A DNA stretch of 9,536 nucleotides from Solirubrobacteraceae bacterium (GTDB lineage Bacteria; Actinomycetota; Thermoleophilia; Solirubrobacterales; Solirubrobacteraceae). Within the stretch, counting starts at the first letter, position 1. Each line of letters begins with the position of its first letter. The position numbers and the translations under genes are program-made. Below are positions 1-5,379 of this stretch, piece after piece. The notes under the pieces are model-generated. The model did not search any database, was not told the DNA's origin, and saw only the letters and a program-made list of their open reading frames with translations. Location of the stretch: assembly GCA_030447005.1 (NCBI GenBank), contig JAUJME010000048.1, positions 1-9,536 on the forward strand. The letters are read 5' to 3'.

Positions 1-76
1 CGCGCTGTGGAACCGCGGCGCGGGCGCCCGCTACAAGGCGGTCCCGCGCCACCGGTCGCGGAGTACGGCGTATTAG
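1..76 (+). CDS. 3' end of an unidentified plus-strand gene
   Basis: The frame starting at base 2 is open to a TAG at 74-76 and gives 24 residues beginning ALWNRGAGARYKAV and ending in Arg/Ser-rich sequence. Third codon positions are almost all G or C until the last few codons, as in the clear genes here. The gene would be convergent with the TPM-like gene, with about 50 bp between the two stops. The fragment is too short to assign a family, and it could be chance open sequence. Confidence 0.35.
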   Translation, partial: ALWNRGAGARYKAVPRHRSRSTAY

Positions 77-125
77 GGTTTCGCCCGGCCGGCCATCGCT
101 GGCGCTCGGCCTCTGGGCGACGTCA

Positions 126-1463
126 CTAGAAGTCGCCGCCCCCGCCGCCGAAGTCCCCGCCGCCGAAGTCCCCGCCGCCGAAGTCGAACCCGCCGCCGCC
201 TCCGCCGCCGAAGTCGAAGCCGCCGCCGTCGAAGCCGCCTCCGTCGCCGTAGGCCATGCCGGCGCCGAGGCCCATCCCCATGCCCATGCCGAGGCTGGCG
301 CCGAGCATCGAGCCCATCAGCAGGCCGGGGAACAGGCCGCCGCCGAAGCCGCCGTAGTAGCCGCCGGCGAACGGGGCGTAGGCCGGCCCGGCGTTCCAGT
401 AGGGCATCCGCGACCCGCCGACCACGAGCTCGCGCGCAGCGGGCTCGTCCCCTCGCTCGACGCGCTGGGCGTCGGCCTCGCAGGCGGGGACCAGGCGCGG
501 CTCGCCGAAGGGCGGCGACCACTCGACGTCGCGGTCCGACGGCCCGTGGCGGGGATCGAAGAAGCACGGCGGACGGCGCGCCGGCGGCTCGCGGCCCTCG
601 ACGAGCGCCTTGGCGCTCACCATCGCGTAGCGGCCCTCCTCGAGCGCGGACCCGACCGGCTCGAGGTCCTCGGGCGAGCGGGCGCGCTCCCACGTCGTCT
701 CCGCCCGCTCGTAGGCCCCGACCGCCGCCGCGTAGGCCTCCTTGGCCGGCTGGGGCGTCGTGTCGAGCTCCATGTCGATGTCGAGCGCGCGGATGTCGTC
801 GCCGAGGGCGATCAGGTCGTCGCGGACGTTGGCCTTGATCTCCTCGAGCTCCGCGGCCTCCGCCTTGCGCCGCCGGCGGCGGCTCGCGAAGGTGATCGCG
901 GCGAAGCCGGCGCCGAGCAGGGCGAGCAGGCCGAGGAAGGCGCCGCCGCCGCCACCACCGCCGCCACCGCCACCGCTGCCGGCGCTCCCGCCGCCCTGGC
1001 GCGCCTCGGCCGTCCGGTCGACCAGGCCGGTGAGGATGCGGTTGACGTCCCCGCCGCCCGCCGCGATCGCCTCGTCGGTGAAGCGGGAGATCCTGACCGT
1101 GTTGGACGCCGTGCGCAGCGTCCGCCCCGAGACCAGGACGTAGGAGCCGTTCCGGCGGACGTCACCGATGAGCGCGCGCAGGGCGGCCTCGGGGTCGCCG
1201 CCGGCCTCGTCGACCGCGTCAGGCGACAGGACGGCGATGTACATCGGCCCGGCACCGGAGTTGCGGATCCGCTCGCGCAGCGCGGCGGCTTGGGCGTCGC
1301 TGAGACCCGGGTCGGCGTCCGGCGCGACGTAGACGGGGTCGCTGCGCAGCGCCTCGGCGGCCTGGGCGATCTCGCCGCCGACGGCGGTCTGGGCGGCGGC
1401 CGGCGGCGCCGCGACGATCACGGAGACCAGCAGGGCGAGGATGGCGGGGAGCGCTCGGGGCAT
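126..1463 (-). CDS. Secreted/membrane TPM-like protein with Gly/Phe-rich C-terminus
   Basis: A 445-residue envelope protein. Residues 1-24 form a signal peptide (hydrophobic LPAILALLVSVIVAA, then an AAAQ cleavage-like site). Residues about 42-155 resemble the extracellular TPM-like domain of actinobacterial membrane proteins. An 11-Gly linker (about 164-174), a transmembrane helix (about 175-193) and a stop-transfer run of five Arg plus Lys follow. The cytoplasmic part has a charged helical segment (about 200-290), a conserved-looking CFFDPRHGP module (about 300) and a PYWNAGPAYAPFAGGYYGG stretch near 353. The tail is Gly/Met-rich and ends in FGGGD repeats. The ATG at 1463 puts the signal peptide at the N-terminus. 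It lies 37 bp after cysE and is the last gene of the probable tusA operon. TPM domains have been linked to photosystem repair or phosphatase activity elsewhere; no function is assigned here. The family call comes from architecture and recalled similarity. Confidence 0.85.
   Translation of the reverse strand: MPRALPAILALLVSVIVAAPPAAAQTAVGGEIAQAAEALRSDPVYVAPDADPGLSDAQAAALRERIRNSGAGPMYIAVLSPDAVDEAGGDPEAALRALIGDVRRNGSYVLVSGRTLRTASNTVRISRFTDEAIAAGGGDVNRILTGLVDRTAEARQGGGSAGSGGGGGGGGGGGAFLGLLALLGAGFAAITFASRRRRRKAEAAELEEIKANVRDDLIALGDDIRALDIDMELDTTPQPAKEAYAAAVGAYERAETTWERARSPEDLEPVGSALEEGRYAMVSAKALVEGREPPARRPPCFFDPRHGPSDRDVEWSPPFGEPRLVPACEADAQRVERGDEPAARELVVGGSRMPYWNAGPAYAPFAGGYYGGFGGGLFPGLLMGSMLGASLGMGMGMGLGAGMAYGDGGGFDGGGFDFGGGGGGGFDFGGGDFGGGDFGGGGGDF
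129..249 (-). repeat. In-gene tandem repeat coding FGGGD units
   Basis: The 3' end of the TPM-like gene is a degenerate tandem array. On the plus strand an exact 15-bp unit GAAGTCCCCGCCGCC occurs at 150-164 and 165-179, flanked by longer variants of the same unit. It encodes Phe-Gly-Gly-Gly-Asp blocks. Such arrays can change copy number by slippage. Confidence 0.8.
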
Positions 1464-1500
1464 GCGCCCCGGCTTCCCCCATCGACCGCGCCCGAACCGC

Positions 1501-2241
1501 CTAGCCGCCCGCCGGGTTCGGTCCCCTGACCGGGCGCAGCGGCACGACGTCTCCCGCCGGGCGGGCCTCCTCGCCGCGGAGCTCGGCGACGGTCTGCTCG
1601 AGCTCGGCCACCCGGCGCGACATCGCCTTCAGGGCGTCGGCGATCGGATCGGGGAGGTGGACCCAGTCGGCGTCGGGGCCCTCGGGGCGGCGACCCTCGA
1701 CGCGGACGGTGTGGCCGGGGTTGCCGACGACCGTGGCGTGGGGTGGCACGTCGTGGATGACCACCGCGTTGGCGCCGATCTTGGCGCCGTGGCCGACCGT
1801 GATCGGCCCGAGCAGCTGCGCCCCGGCGCCGATCGTGACGTTGTCCTGGACGGTTGGGTGTCGTTTGCCGGTGGCGAAGCCCGTGCCGCCGAGCGTGACG
1901 CCCTGGTAGATCGTCACGTTGTCGCCGATCCGCGCCGTCTCGCCGATCACCACGCCCGTGCCGTGGTCGACGAACAGCGAATCGCCGATCCGGGCGGACG
2001 GGTGGATCTCGATGCCGGTGGCCACCCGGGCGGCGTGCGCGAGCGCGCGCGGGACGACGGGCAGGCCGGCCGAGTCGAGCACGTGCGCGACGCGGTGGGT
2101 GAGCAGCGCGTGGACGCCGGGCCACACCGCGAGGATCTCCGGCGAGGAGGCGCCGCGGGCGGCCGGGTCGCGGTCGCGGACGGCGGCGACGTCGCGCCGC
2201 AGCTCTCCGGCGACGCGGGCAAGGGTTCCGAGGCCGAGCAT
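1501..2241 (-). CDS. cysE: Serine O-acetyltransferase
   Basis: Transfers acetyl from acetyl-CoA to L-serine, giving O-acetylserine, the substrate of CysK (encoded at 3964-4923). The 246-residue protein has a short helical N-terminal domain (about 1-75) in the size class of the short EpsC-type enzymes. A left-handed beta-helix of hexapeptide repeats follows (about 76-180). The hallmark GIEIHPSARIGDSLFVDHGTG spans 76-96: Glu78 stands where E. coli has catalytic Asp143, and His93 matches His158. VIGET, VTLGGTG and KRHP (126-129) complete the signature. A helical heptad-like segment (about 198-222) and a Pro/Gly-rich tail ending PAGG follow. The tail lacks the C-terminal Ile that E. coli CysE inserts into CysK. 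The ATG at 2241 lies 15 bp after the stop of the E1-like gene, so the two are probably cotranscribed. The ribosome binding site is weak (GCAGAG next to the ATG). Confidence 0.95.
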   Translation of the reverse strand: MLGLGTLARVAGELRRDVAAVRDRDPAARGASSPEILAVWPGVHALLTHRVAHVLDSAGLPVVPRALAHAARVATGIEIHPSARIGDSLFVDHGTGVVIGETARIGDNVTIYQGVTLGGTGFATGKRHPTVQDNVTIGAGAQLLGPITVGHGAKIGANAVVIHDVPPHATVVGNPGHTVRVEGRRPEGPDADWVHLPDPIADALKAMSRRVAELEQTVAELRGEEARPAGDVVPLRPVRGPNPAGG

Positions 2242-2256
2242 CTCTGCCGACCGAGG

Positions 2257-3177
2257 CTACCGCGCGCCGCAGTCCGGGCAGCCGGGGTGGCGCGCGACCG
2301 CCACGCGCGTGAAGCCGGGCTCGCCGAGCTCGACCTGGAGGAAGGCGCCGGTGAGCGCCGGCGCGAACCCCGTCAGCAGCTTGAGGGCCTCGAGCGCCTG
2401 GAGCGAGCCGACCACGCCTGCCGCCGGCCCGAGCACCCCGGCCTGCGCGCAGCTCGGCGCCGACCCGGGCGGCGGCGGGGCCGGGAACGCGCAGCGGTAA
2501 CACGCGGTCTCCCCCGGCCGGATCGCCATCACGAGGCCGGAGAGCCCGACGACGCCGCCCTCCACGAGCGCGATCCCCGCCTCGCAGCACGCCGCGTTGA
2601 CCGCGTAGCGCGTCTCGAAGGAGTCCGAGCAGTCGACCACCACGTCGTGGCCCGCGAGCAGCCCGGCGGCGTTGGCGGCGTCGAAGCGGACCTCGTACGG
2701 CGTGACCTCGACCTCCGGGTTGAGGAAGCTGAGCTTCCGCGCGGCGCTGTGGGCCTTCGGCGCCCCCACGTCCGGCGTGAAGTGCAGGAGCTGGCGGTGG
2801 AGGTTCGAGAGCTCGACCGCGTCGGAGTCGGCGATGCCCAGCCGGCCGATCCCCGCGCCCGCGAGGTACATGGCCACGGGTGACCCGAGCGCGCCCGCGC
2901 CGATCACCAGCGCGCTCGCGTCGCGGAGGGCGAGCTGAGCGGCCTCGCTCCACTCCGGCAGGACGAGCTGGCGCGAGTAGCGGTCGAGCTCCTCGGCGGT
3001 CAGCTCGCCGGCCGGCCGGGCGACGGCCGTCTCCTCCTCGGCGACCTCGCCCGCCAGGAGTGCGGCCTCGGCCTCCGAGAACGCGTCGCGGCCGGCGTCG
3101 CCCGCCGAGCGGACCTCACGCGCCGCCGACGCCAGCTCGCGCAGGAACCCCCGCCGGCTCGAGCCGCCCTCGCTCAC
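2257..3177 (-). CDS. MoeB/ThiF/HesA-type E1-like adenylyltransferase
   Basis: A 306-residue enzyme of the family that adenylates the C-terminal Gly of ubiquitin-like sulfur carriers (MoaD, ThiS, CysO) and often helps load sulfur. Residues 66-77 are the family's RYSRQLVLPEWS start. The ATP loop is GAGALGSP (93-100), followed by the D-x-D-VELSNLHRQ region (117-129) and Lys141. The VDCSDSFETR motif (181-190) contains Asp182. Zinc is probably bound by Cys226, Cys229, Cys300 and Cys303. Cys243 in the PSCAQAGVLGP loop sits where the ThiF/MoeB catalytic Cys is found. There is no rhodanese domain, unlike MoeZ, and an N-terminal extension of about 60 acidic or charged residues. The GTG start at 3177 overlaps the tusA stop (GTGA). 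A longer reading from 3408 would cover all of tusA and be Arg-rich, so it is rejected. No MoaD/ThiS partner is visible in the window, so the exact paralogue (moeB, thiF, other) is left open. Confidence 0.92.
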   Translation of the reverse strand: MSEGGSSRRGFLRELASAAREVRSAGDAGRDAFSEAEAALLAGEVAEEETAVARPAGELTAEELDRYSRQLVLPEWSEAAQLALRDASALVIGAGALGSPVAMYLAGAGIGRLGIADSDAVELSNLHRQLLHFTPDVGAPKAHSAARKLSFLNPEVEVTPYEVRFDAANAAGLLAGHDVVVDCSDSFETRYAVNAACCEAGIALVEGGVVGLSGLVMAIRPGETACYRCAFPAPPPPGSAPSCAQAGVLGPAAGVVGSLQALEALKLLTGFAPALTGAFLQVELGEPGFTRVAVARHPGCPDCGAR

Positions 3178-3383
3178 CGCCGGACGATCCGGATCGTCTC
3201 GCCGTGCACCGCGACCTCGTGGCCGGCCTCCCGCGCGGAGGCGGGCACGTTCGCGAGCGCCTCGCCCGGCGGGCAGCGGACGTCGAGCACGTCGCCGGGC
3301 GCCAGCCGCTCGAGCGCCACCTTCGTCTTCACCCACGTCAGCGGGCAGGTCAGGCCGGTGAGATCGAGCGACGCGGCCGCCAT
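3174..3383 (-). CDS. tusA: TusA/SirA-family sulfur carrier, CP-x-T variant
   Basis: A small cytoplasmic sulfur-carrier protein of 69 residues, close to the usual 70-80. TusA proteins take a persulfide from a cysteine desulfurase on the Cys of a Cys-Pro motif and hand it on. Here that Cys is Cys13 in GLTCPLTWVKTK (10-21), followed by the helix VALERL, the strand segment GDVLDVRCP (30-38) and AREAGHEV. The usual CPxP motif is CPLT: the second Pro is replaced by Thr and a K-x-K follows. Cys37 is a second cysteine. The gene is first in the probable operon and its TGA overlaps the GTG of the E1-like gene, so the two are translationally coupled. The ATG at 3383 has no Shine-Dalgarno sequence but lies 8 bp after a TACCGT box, suggesting a leaderless message. 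The symbol is by family, not proven orthology. Confidence 0.88.
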   Translation of the reverse strand: MAAASLDLTGLTCPLTWVKTKVALERLAPGDVLDVRCPPGEALANVPASAREAGHEVAVHGETIRIVRR

Positions 3384-3390
3384 CCGGCGT

Positions 3391-3397
3391 TACGGTA
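3391..3397. promoter_or_regulatory. Shared symmetrical -10 element, divergent leaderless promoters
   Basis: The 23-bp gap between the two divergent ATGs contains TTACGGTAG. Read on plus, TACGGT (3391-3396) ends 10 bp before the hydrolase ATG at 3407. Read on minus, TACCGT (3397-3392) ends 8 bp before the tusA ATG at 3383. Both match the actinobacterial TAnnnT -10, and transcripts starting 6-8 bp downstream would have essentially no leader. Neither gene has a Shine-Dalgarno sequence in the gap. The -35 positions match only weakly (GCGACG on plus, CGGGCA on minus). Confidence 0.55.
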
Positions 3398-3406
3398 GCG
3401 CCCGTC

Positions 3407-3967
3407 ATGGGGGGTGCCCGGTACCTGATCCTGCACGGCTGGCAGGGCTCCTCGCCCCAGCACTGGCAGAGCTGGCTGGCGGAGCGCCTGGGCCACGAGG
3501 CGGTCTATCCGGCGCTGCCCGACGCCGACCATCCCCGCCTGGGCGCGTGGATGGAGGCGCTGCACGGCGAGCTCTGCGGCCTCGCCGAGGACCCGGTGGT
3601 GCTCTGCCACTCGCTGAGCTGCGTCCTGTGGCTGCACCACGTCGCCGCCGGCCACGACGGCTTCCCCCGCCCGGCCCGCGTCCTGCTCGTCGCGCCGCCC
3701 GGCGGGGTCCGCATCCCCGAGCTCGCGGAGTTCCTCCCCGCCCCACTCGACGCCGACGCGGTGGCCGCGGCAGCGGGCGAGACGCGCCTGGTCTGCTCCG
3801 ACGACGACCCCTACTGCCCGGGCGGCGGGGCGCGTCGCTACGGCGAGCCGCTCGGTGTGGCCACCGAGGTGATCGAGGGCGGCGCCCACCTCAACACGGA
3901 CGCGGGCTTCGGCCCGTGGCCGGCGGTCGAGGCGTGGGCGCGGGGCGAGCGGGCCGCCGTCCTCTAG
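3407..3967 (+). CDS. Small alpha/beta serine hydrolase, RBBP9/YdeN family
   Basis: A 186-residue single-domain cytoplasmic hydrolase, the usual length for RBBP9/YdeN proteins. The N-terminal LILHGWQGSSPQHWQSWL (7-24) is the family's oxyanion-hole region. The nucleophile is Ser69 in VLCHSLSCVLWLHH, the acid is probably Asp134 in SDDDPYCP, and the base is His161 in GGAHLN near the family's usual C-terminal position. The elbow is Cys-His-Ser-Leu-Ser, so both usual small residues (Gly/Ala before, Gly after) are replaced. The substrate is unknown for most of the family. The gene is divergent from tusA, and its TAG interlocks with the cysK TAG in a shared CTAG. The ATG at 3407 is the only start that leaves a complete first strand. 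Confidence 0.9.
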   Translation: MGGARYLILHGWQGSSPQHWQSWLAERLGHEAVYPALPDADHPRLGAWMEALHGELCGLAEDPVVLCHSLSCVLWLHHVAAGHDGFPRPARVLLVAPPGGVRIPELAEFLPAPLDADAVAAAAGETRLVCSDDDPYCPGGGARRYGEPLGVATEVIEGGAHLNTDAGFGPWPAVEAWARGERAAVL

Positions 3968-4923
3968 CGCGACGCGGCGGCCGAGGCCTCGAGCTCGGGC
4001 GCGAAGAACGGCGTGGAGACGTAGCGCTCGCCCGAGTCAGGGAGCACGGTGGCGATCCGCCAGCCCTCGGCCTCCGGGCGGCTCGCGACCTGCATCGCGC
4101 CGCTGATCGCCGCGCCGCAGGAGAGGCCGACCAGCACTCCCTCGCGGCTCGCGGCGAGCCGGGCGGTCTCGATCGCGTCCTCGTCGTCGACCGCGATCAC
4201 CTCGTCGATCAGGCTGCGGTCGAGGACCGGCGGGACGAACCCCGCGCCGATCCCCTGGATCTTGTGCGGCCCGGGGCGGCCGCCGCTGAGCACGGGTGAG
4301 CTCGCGGGTTCGACGGCGACGATCCGCAGGCCCGGGTTGCGCTCGCGCAGGTAGCGGCCGGTGCCGGTGATCGTGCCGCCCGTCCCGACGCCGCAGACCA
4401 GGCAGTCGATCGTCCCGTCGAGTGTCTCCCACAGCTCGGGGCCCGTCGCGGCGTAGTGGGCCGCCGGGTTGGCGGGGTTCTCGAACTGGCGGGCCATCCA
4501 GAAGCCGTCGTCCTCGGCGAGCGCCCGGGCCGCGGCGACCGCCTCGTTCATCCCGCCCAATGACTCGGTGATCTGAAAGCGCGCGCCGTAGAGGCGCAGC
4601 AGGCCCTCGCGCTCGCGGCTCATCCCCTGCGGGAGCGTGAGCACGAGGTCATAGCCCTTCGCCGCGCAGACGAAGGCGAGCGCGATGCCGGTGTTGCCGC
4701 TCGTGGCCTCGACGATCGTGGTGCGCCCCGGCTCGATCTCCCCCGCCCGCTCGGCGGCCTCGATCATCGCGACGCCGATGCGGTCCTTGACCGAGCCGCC
4801 CGGATTGAACATCTCGAGCTTGGCGAAGACGTCGGCCCGCGCGTCCTCCGGAAGCAGGCGCGTGAGTTGCAGCATCGGCGTGCGCCCGACGTGCTCGGCA
4901 ATGTTGATCGGGATACGCGACAT
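3964..4923 (-). CDS. cysK: Cysteine synthase (O-acetylserine sulfhydrylase)
   Basis: A PLP enzyme of 319 residues that makes cysteine from O-acetylserine and sulfide. IAEHVGRTPMLQL (8-20) is the family N-terminus. Lys46 in GGSVKDR is the Schiff-base lysine, TSGNTG (74-79) is the substrate-binding loop, GVGTGGTITG (178-187) cradles the PLP phosphate, and Ser268 in LSCGAA contacts the pyridine nitrogen. IQGIGAGFVP (222-231) is typical of CysK rather than cystathionine beta-synthase, and there is no CBS or ThiS-binding extension. The ATG at 4923 is preferred over an in-frame start at 4977 because residues before it do not resemble the family and a TAGACT box lies 8 bp upstream of it. CysM (O-phosphoserine-using) is less likely but cannot be excluded by eye. 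It is convergent with the hydrolase; the 4-bp overlap leaves no room for a terminator between them. Confidence 0.95.
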   Translation of the reverse strand: MSRIPINIAEHVGRTPMLQLTRLLPEDARADVFAKLEMFNPGGSVKDRIGVAMIEAAERAGEIEPGRTTIVEATSGNTGIALAFVCAAKGYDLVLTLPQGMSREREGLLRLYGARFQITESLGGMNEAVAAARALAEDDGFWMARQFENPANPAAHYAATGPELWETLDGTIDCLVCGVGTGGTITGTGRYLRERNPGLRIVAVEPASSPVLSGGRPGPHKIQGIGAGFVPPVLDRSLIDEVIAVDDEDAIETARLAASREGVLVGLSCGAAISGAMQVASRPEAEGWRIATVLPDSGERYVSTPFFAPELEASAAASR

Positions 4924-4931
4924 TGGGGTGG

Positions 4932-4937
4932 AGTCTA
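4932..4937 (-). promoter_or_regulatory. -10 element of a probable leaderless cysK promoter
   Basis: On the minus strand TAGACT is followed by 8 bases (CCACCCCA) and then the cysK ATG. There is no purine-rich ribosome binding site, so the transcript probably begins at or next to the start codon. No convincing -35 is visible. Confidence 0.5.
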
Positions 4938-4968
4938 GTCCGGGGCCTGCGCCGACGCGCATTCTGAC

Positions 4969-4996
4969 TTGGCGCACCCCCGCTCTGCGCTACGGT
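4969..4996 (+). promoter_or_regulatory. Possible plus-strand promoter upstream of an inverted repeat
   Basis: TTGGCG (4969-4974), a 16-bp spacer and TACGGT (4991-4996) make a plausible sigma-70-type promoter pointing away from cysK. The -10 hexamer is the same as the one used at 3391. A start near 5003 would put the inverted repeat at 5009-5058 at the very 5' end of the RNA. No convincing gene starts just downstream on this strand. Confidence 0.3.
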
Positions 4997-5008
4997 TCGC
5001 GGTGCGGA

Positions 5009-5058
5009 GGGCGGGGTGAGGCATGCCGACGTGGGGTCGAAGTGTTTCCACCCCGCCC
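5009..5058. repeat. Perfect 10-bp inverted repeat between cysK and the small acidic gene
   Basis: GGGCGGGGTG at 5009-5018 is perfectly complementary to CACCCCGCCC at 5049-5058. The 30-base loop itself holds the palindrome GGCATGCC (5020-5027) and a small CGAC/GTCG stem (5027-5030 with 5036-5039). It lies beyond the stop of the small acidic gene and about 85 bp before the cysK ATG. There is no T-run on either side. It may act as a factor-dependent or U-less terminator for the small gene, as an operator, or as part of a small RNA. Confidence 0.6.
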
Positions 5059-5060
5059 GC

Positions 5061-5076
5061 CGCCCATCGCCGGGCG
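5061..5076 (-). terminator. Short hairpin directly after the small acidic gene
   Basis: CGCCC (5061-5065) pairs with GGGCG (5072-5076) around a 6-base loop, immediately after the stop codon at 5077-5079 in the minus direction. There is no T-run, so a role in termination is weakly supported. It may cooperate with the larger inverted repeat that follows. Confidence 0.25.
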
Positions 5077-5253
5077 CTACTCGTCGCGGTCGTCGGGCGC
5101 GTGCTCGGGCGAGAGCCGGCTCACGTCCTCGAGGGTGACCTTGGCCGGGGGCTCGGGCTTCTCCGCGTCGCCCGAGGACGGCTCCTCCTCCGGCCCCTGG
5201 CTCTCGTCGCGCTGTTCCATGCCCTGCGTGTTCCCGAGGTGCCGCGGGGCCAT
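5077..5253 (-). CDS. Small acidic, probably disordered protein, function unknown
   Basis: A 58-residue protein from ATG 5253, or 47 residues from the in-frame ATG at 5220. The body is Glu/Asp/Pro-rich (EEEPSSGDAEKPEPP) and ends in KVTLEDVSRLSPEHAPDDRDE-like sequence with one possible short helix (VTLEDVSRL). Third positions are G or C in all but one of the codons after the ATG at 5253. Upstream of 5253 this bias breaks down (CGT, CGA, AAT codons), which is why that start is preferred. Neither start has a good ribosome binding site. It is divergent from the three-helix membrane protein gene at 5380. No family is recognised. The opposite-strand reading frame across the same bases is Arg-rich with poor codon bias and is judged a shadow. 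Confidence 0.6.
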   Translation of the reverse strand: MAPRHLGNTQGMEQRDESQGPEEEPSSGDAEKPEPPAKVTLEDVSRLSPEHAPDDRDE

Positions 5254-5319
5254 GCCGAGCACGCTTCGATTGCGCTCGGCCGGCGGTCGACGGATGTCCG
5301 ATGGCGCGCGGACGCGGGC

Positions 5320-5339
5320 CTCGTGTCTACTCGCACGAG
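5320..5339. repeat. Inverted repeat CTCGTG-N8-CACGAG
   Basis: Perfect 6-bp half-sites at 5320-5325 and 5334-5339 in the 126-bp divergent gap. It directly abuts the 16-bp palindrome. The spacing suits a dimeric regulator site. No regulator is identified. Confidence 0.4.
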
Positions 5340-5355
5340 CGCCGCGATCGCGGCG
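5340..5355. promoter_or_regulatory. 16-bp perfect palindrome, possible operator
   Basis: CGCCGCGATCGCGGCG reads the same on both strands and ends 24 bp before the ATG at 5380. It has no loop, so it is more likely a DNA-binding site than an RNA hairpin. Palindromes are less rare in very GC-rich DNA, but 16 perfect bases between divergent genes and beside another dyad is notable. Confidence 0.4.
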
Positions 5356-5379
5356 TCCTTCGAGCACCGGAGAGCCCAT

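Noticed and set aside
129..249. Short regularly spaced repeats as a CRISPR array
   Set aside because: The units are 15 bp, contiguous and in frame with Gly-rich coding sequence, with no spacers and no cas genes.
546..1529. Long plus-strand open frame opposite the TPM-like gene, and similar long Arg-rich frames opposite cysE, the E1-like gene and the HDOD-LuxR gene
   Set aside because: They are antisense shadows of genes with clear family motifs. Their products are dominated by Arg, Ala, Gly and Pro and match no domain.
3121..3177. SSRRGFLREL at the start of the E1-like protein as a Tat export signal
   Set aside because: A twin-Arg and FLR are present, but an alternating charged helix follows instead of a hydrophobic stretch, and the enzyme family is cytoplasmic.
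3178..3408. N-terminal extension of the E1-like protein from an ATG at 3408
   Set aside because: It covers the whole of tusA in another frame, is Arg-rich, and the GTG at 3177 overlapping the tusA stop explains the start.
5023..5379. N-terminal extension of the three-helix membrane protein from ATG 5023
   Set aside because: The extra 119 residues run antisense to the small acidic gene with poor codon bias, and the ATG at 5380 has its own good ribosome binding site.
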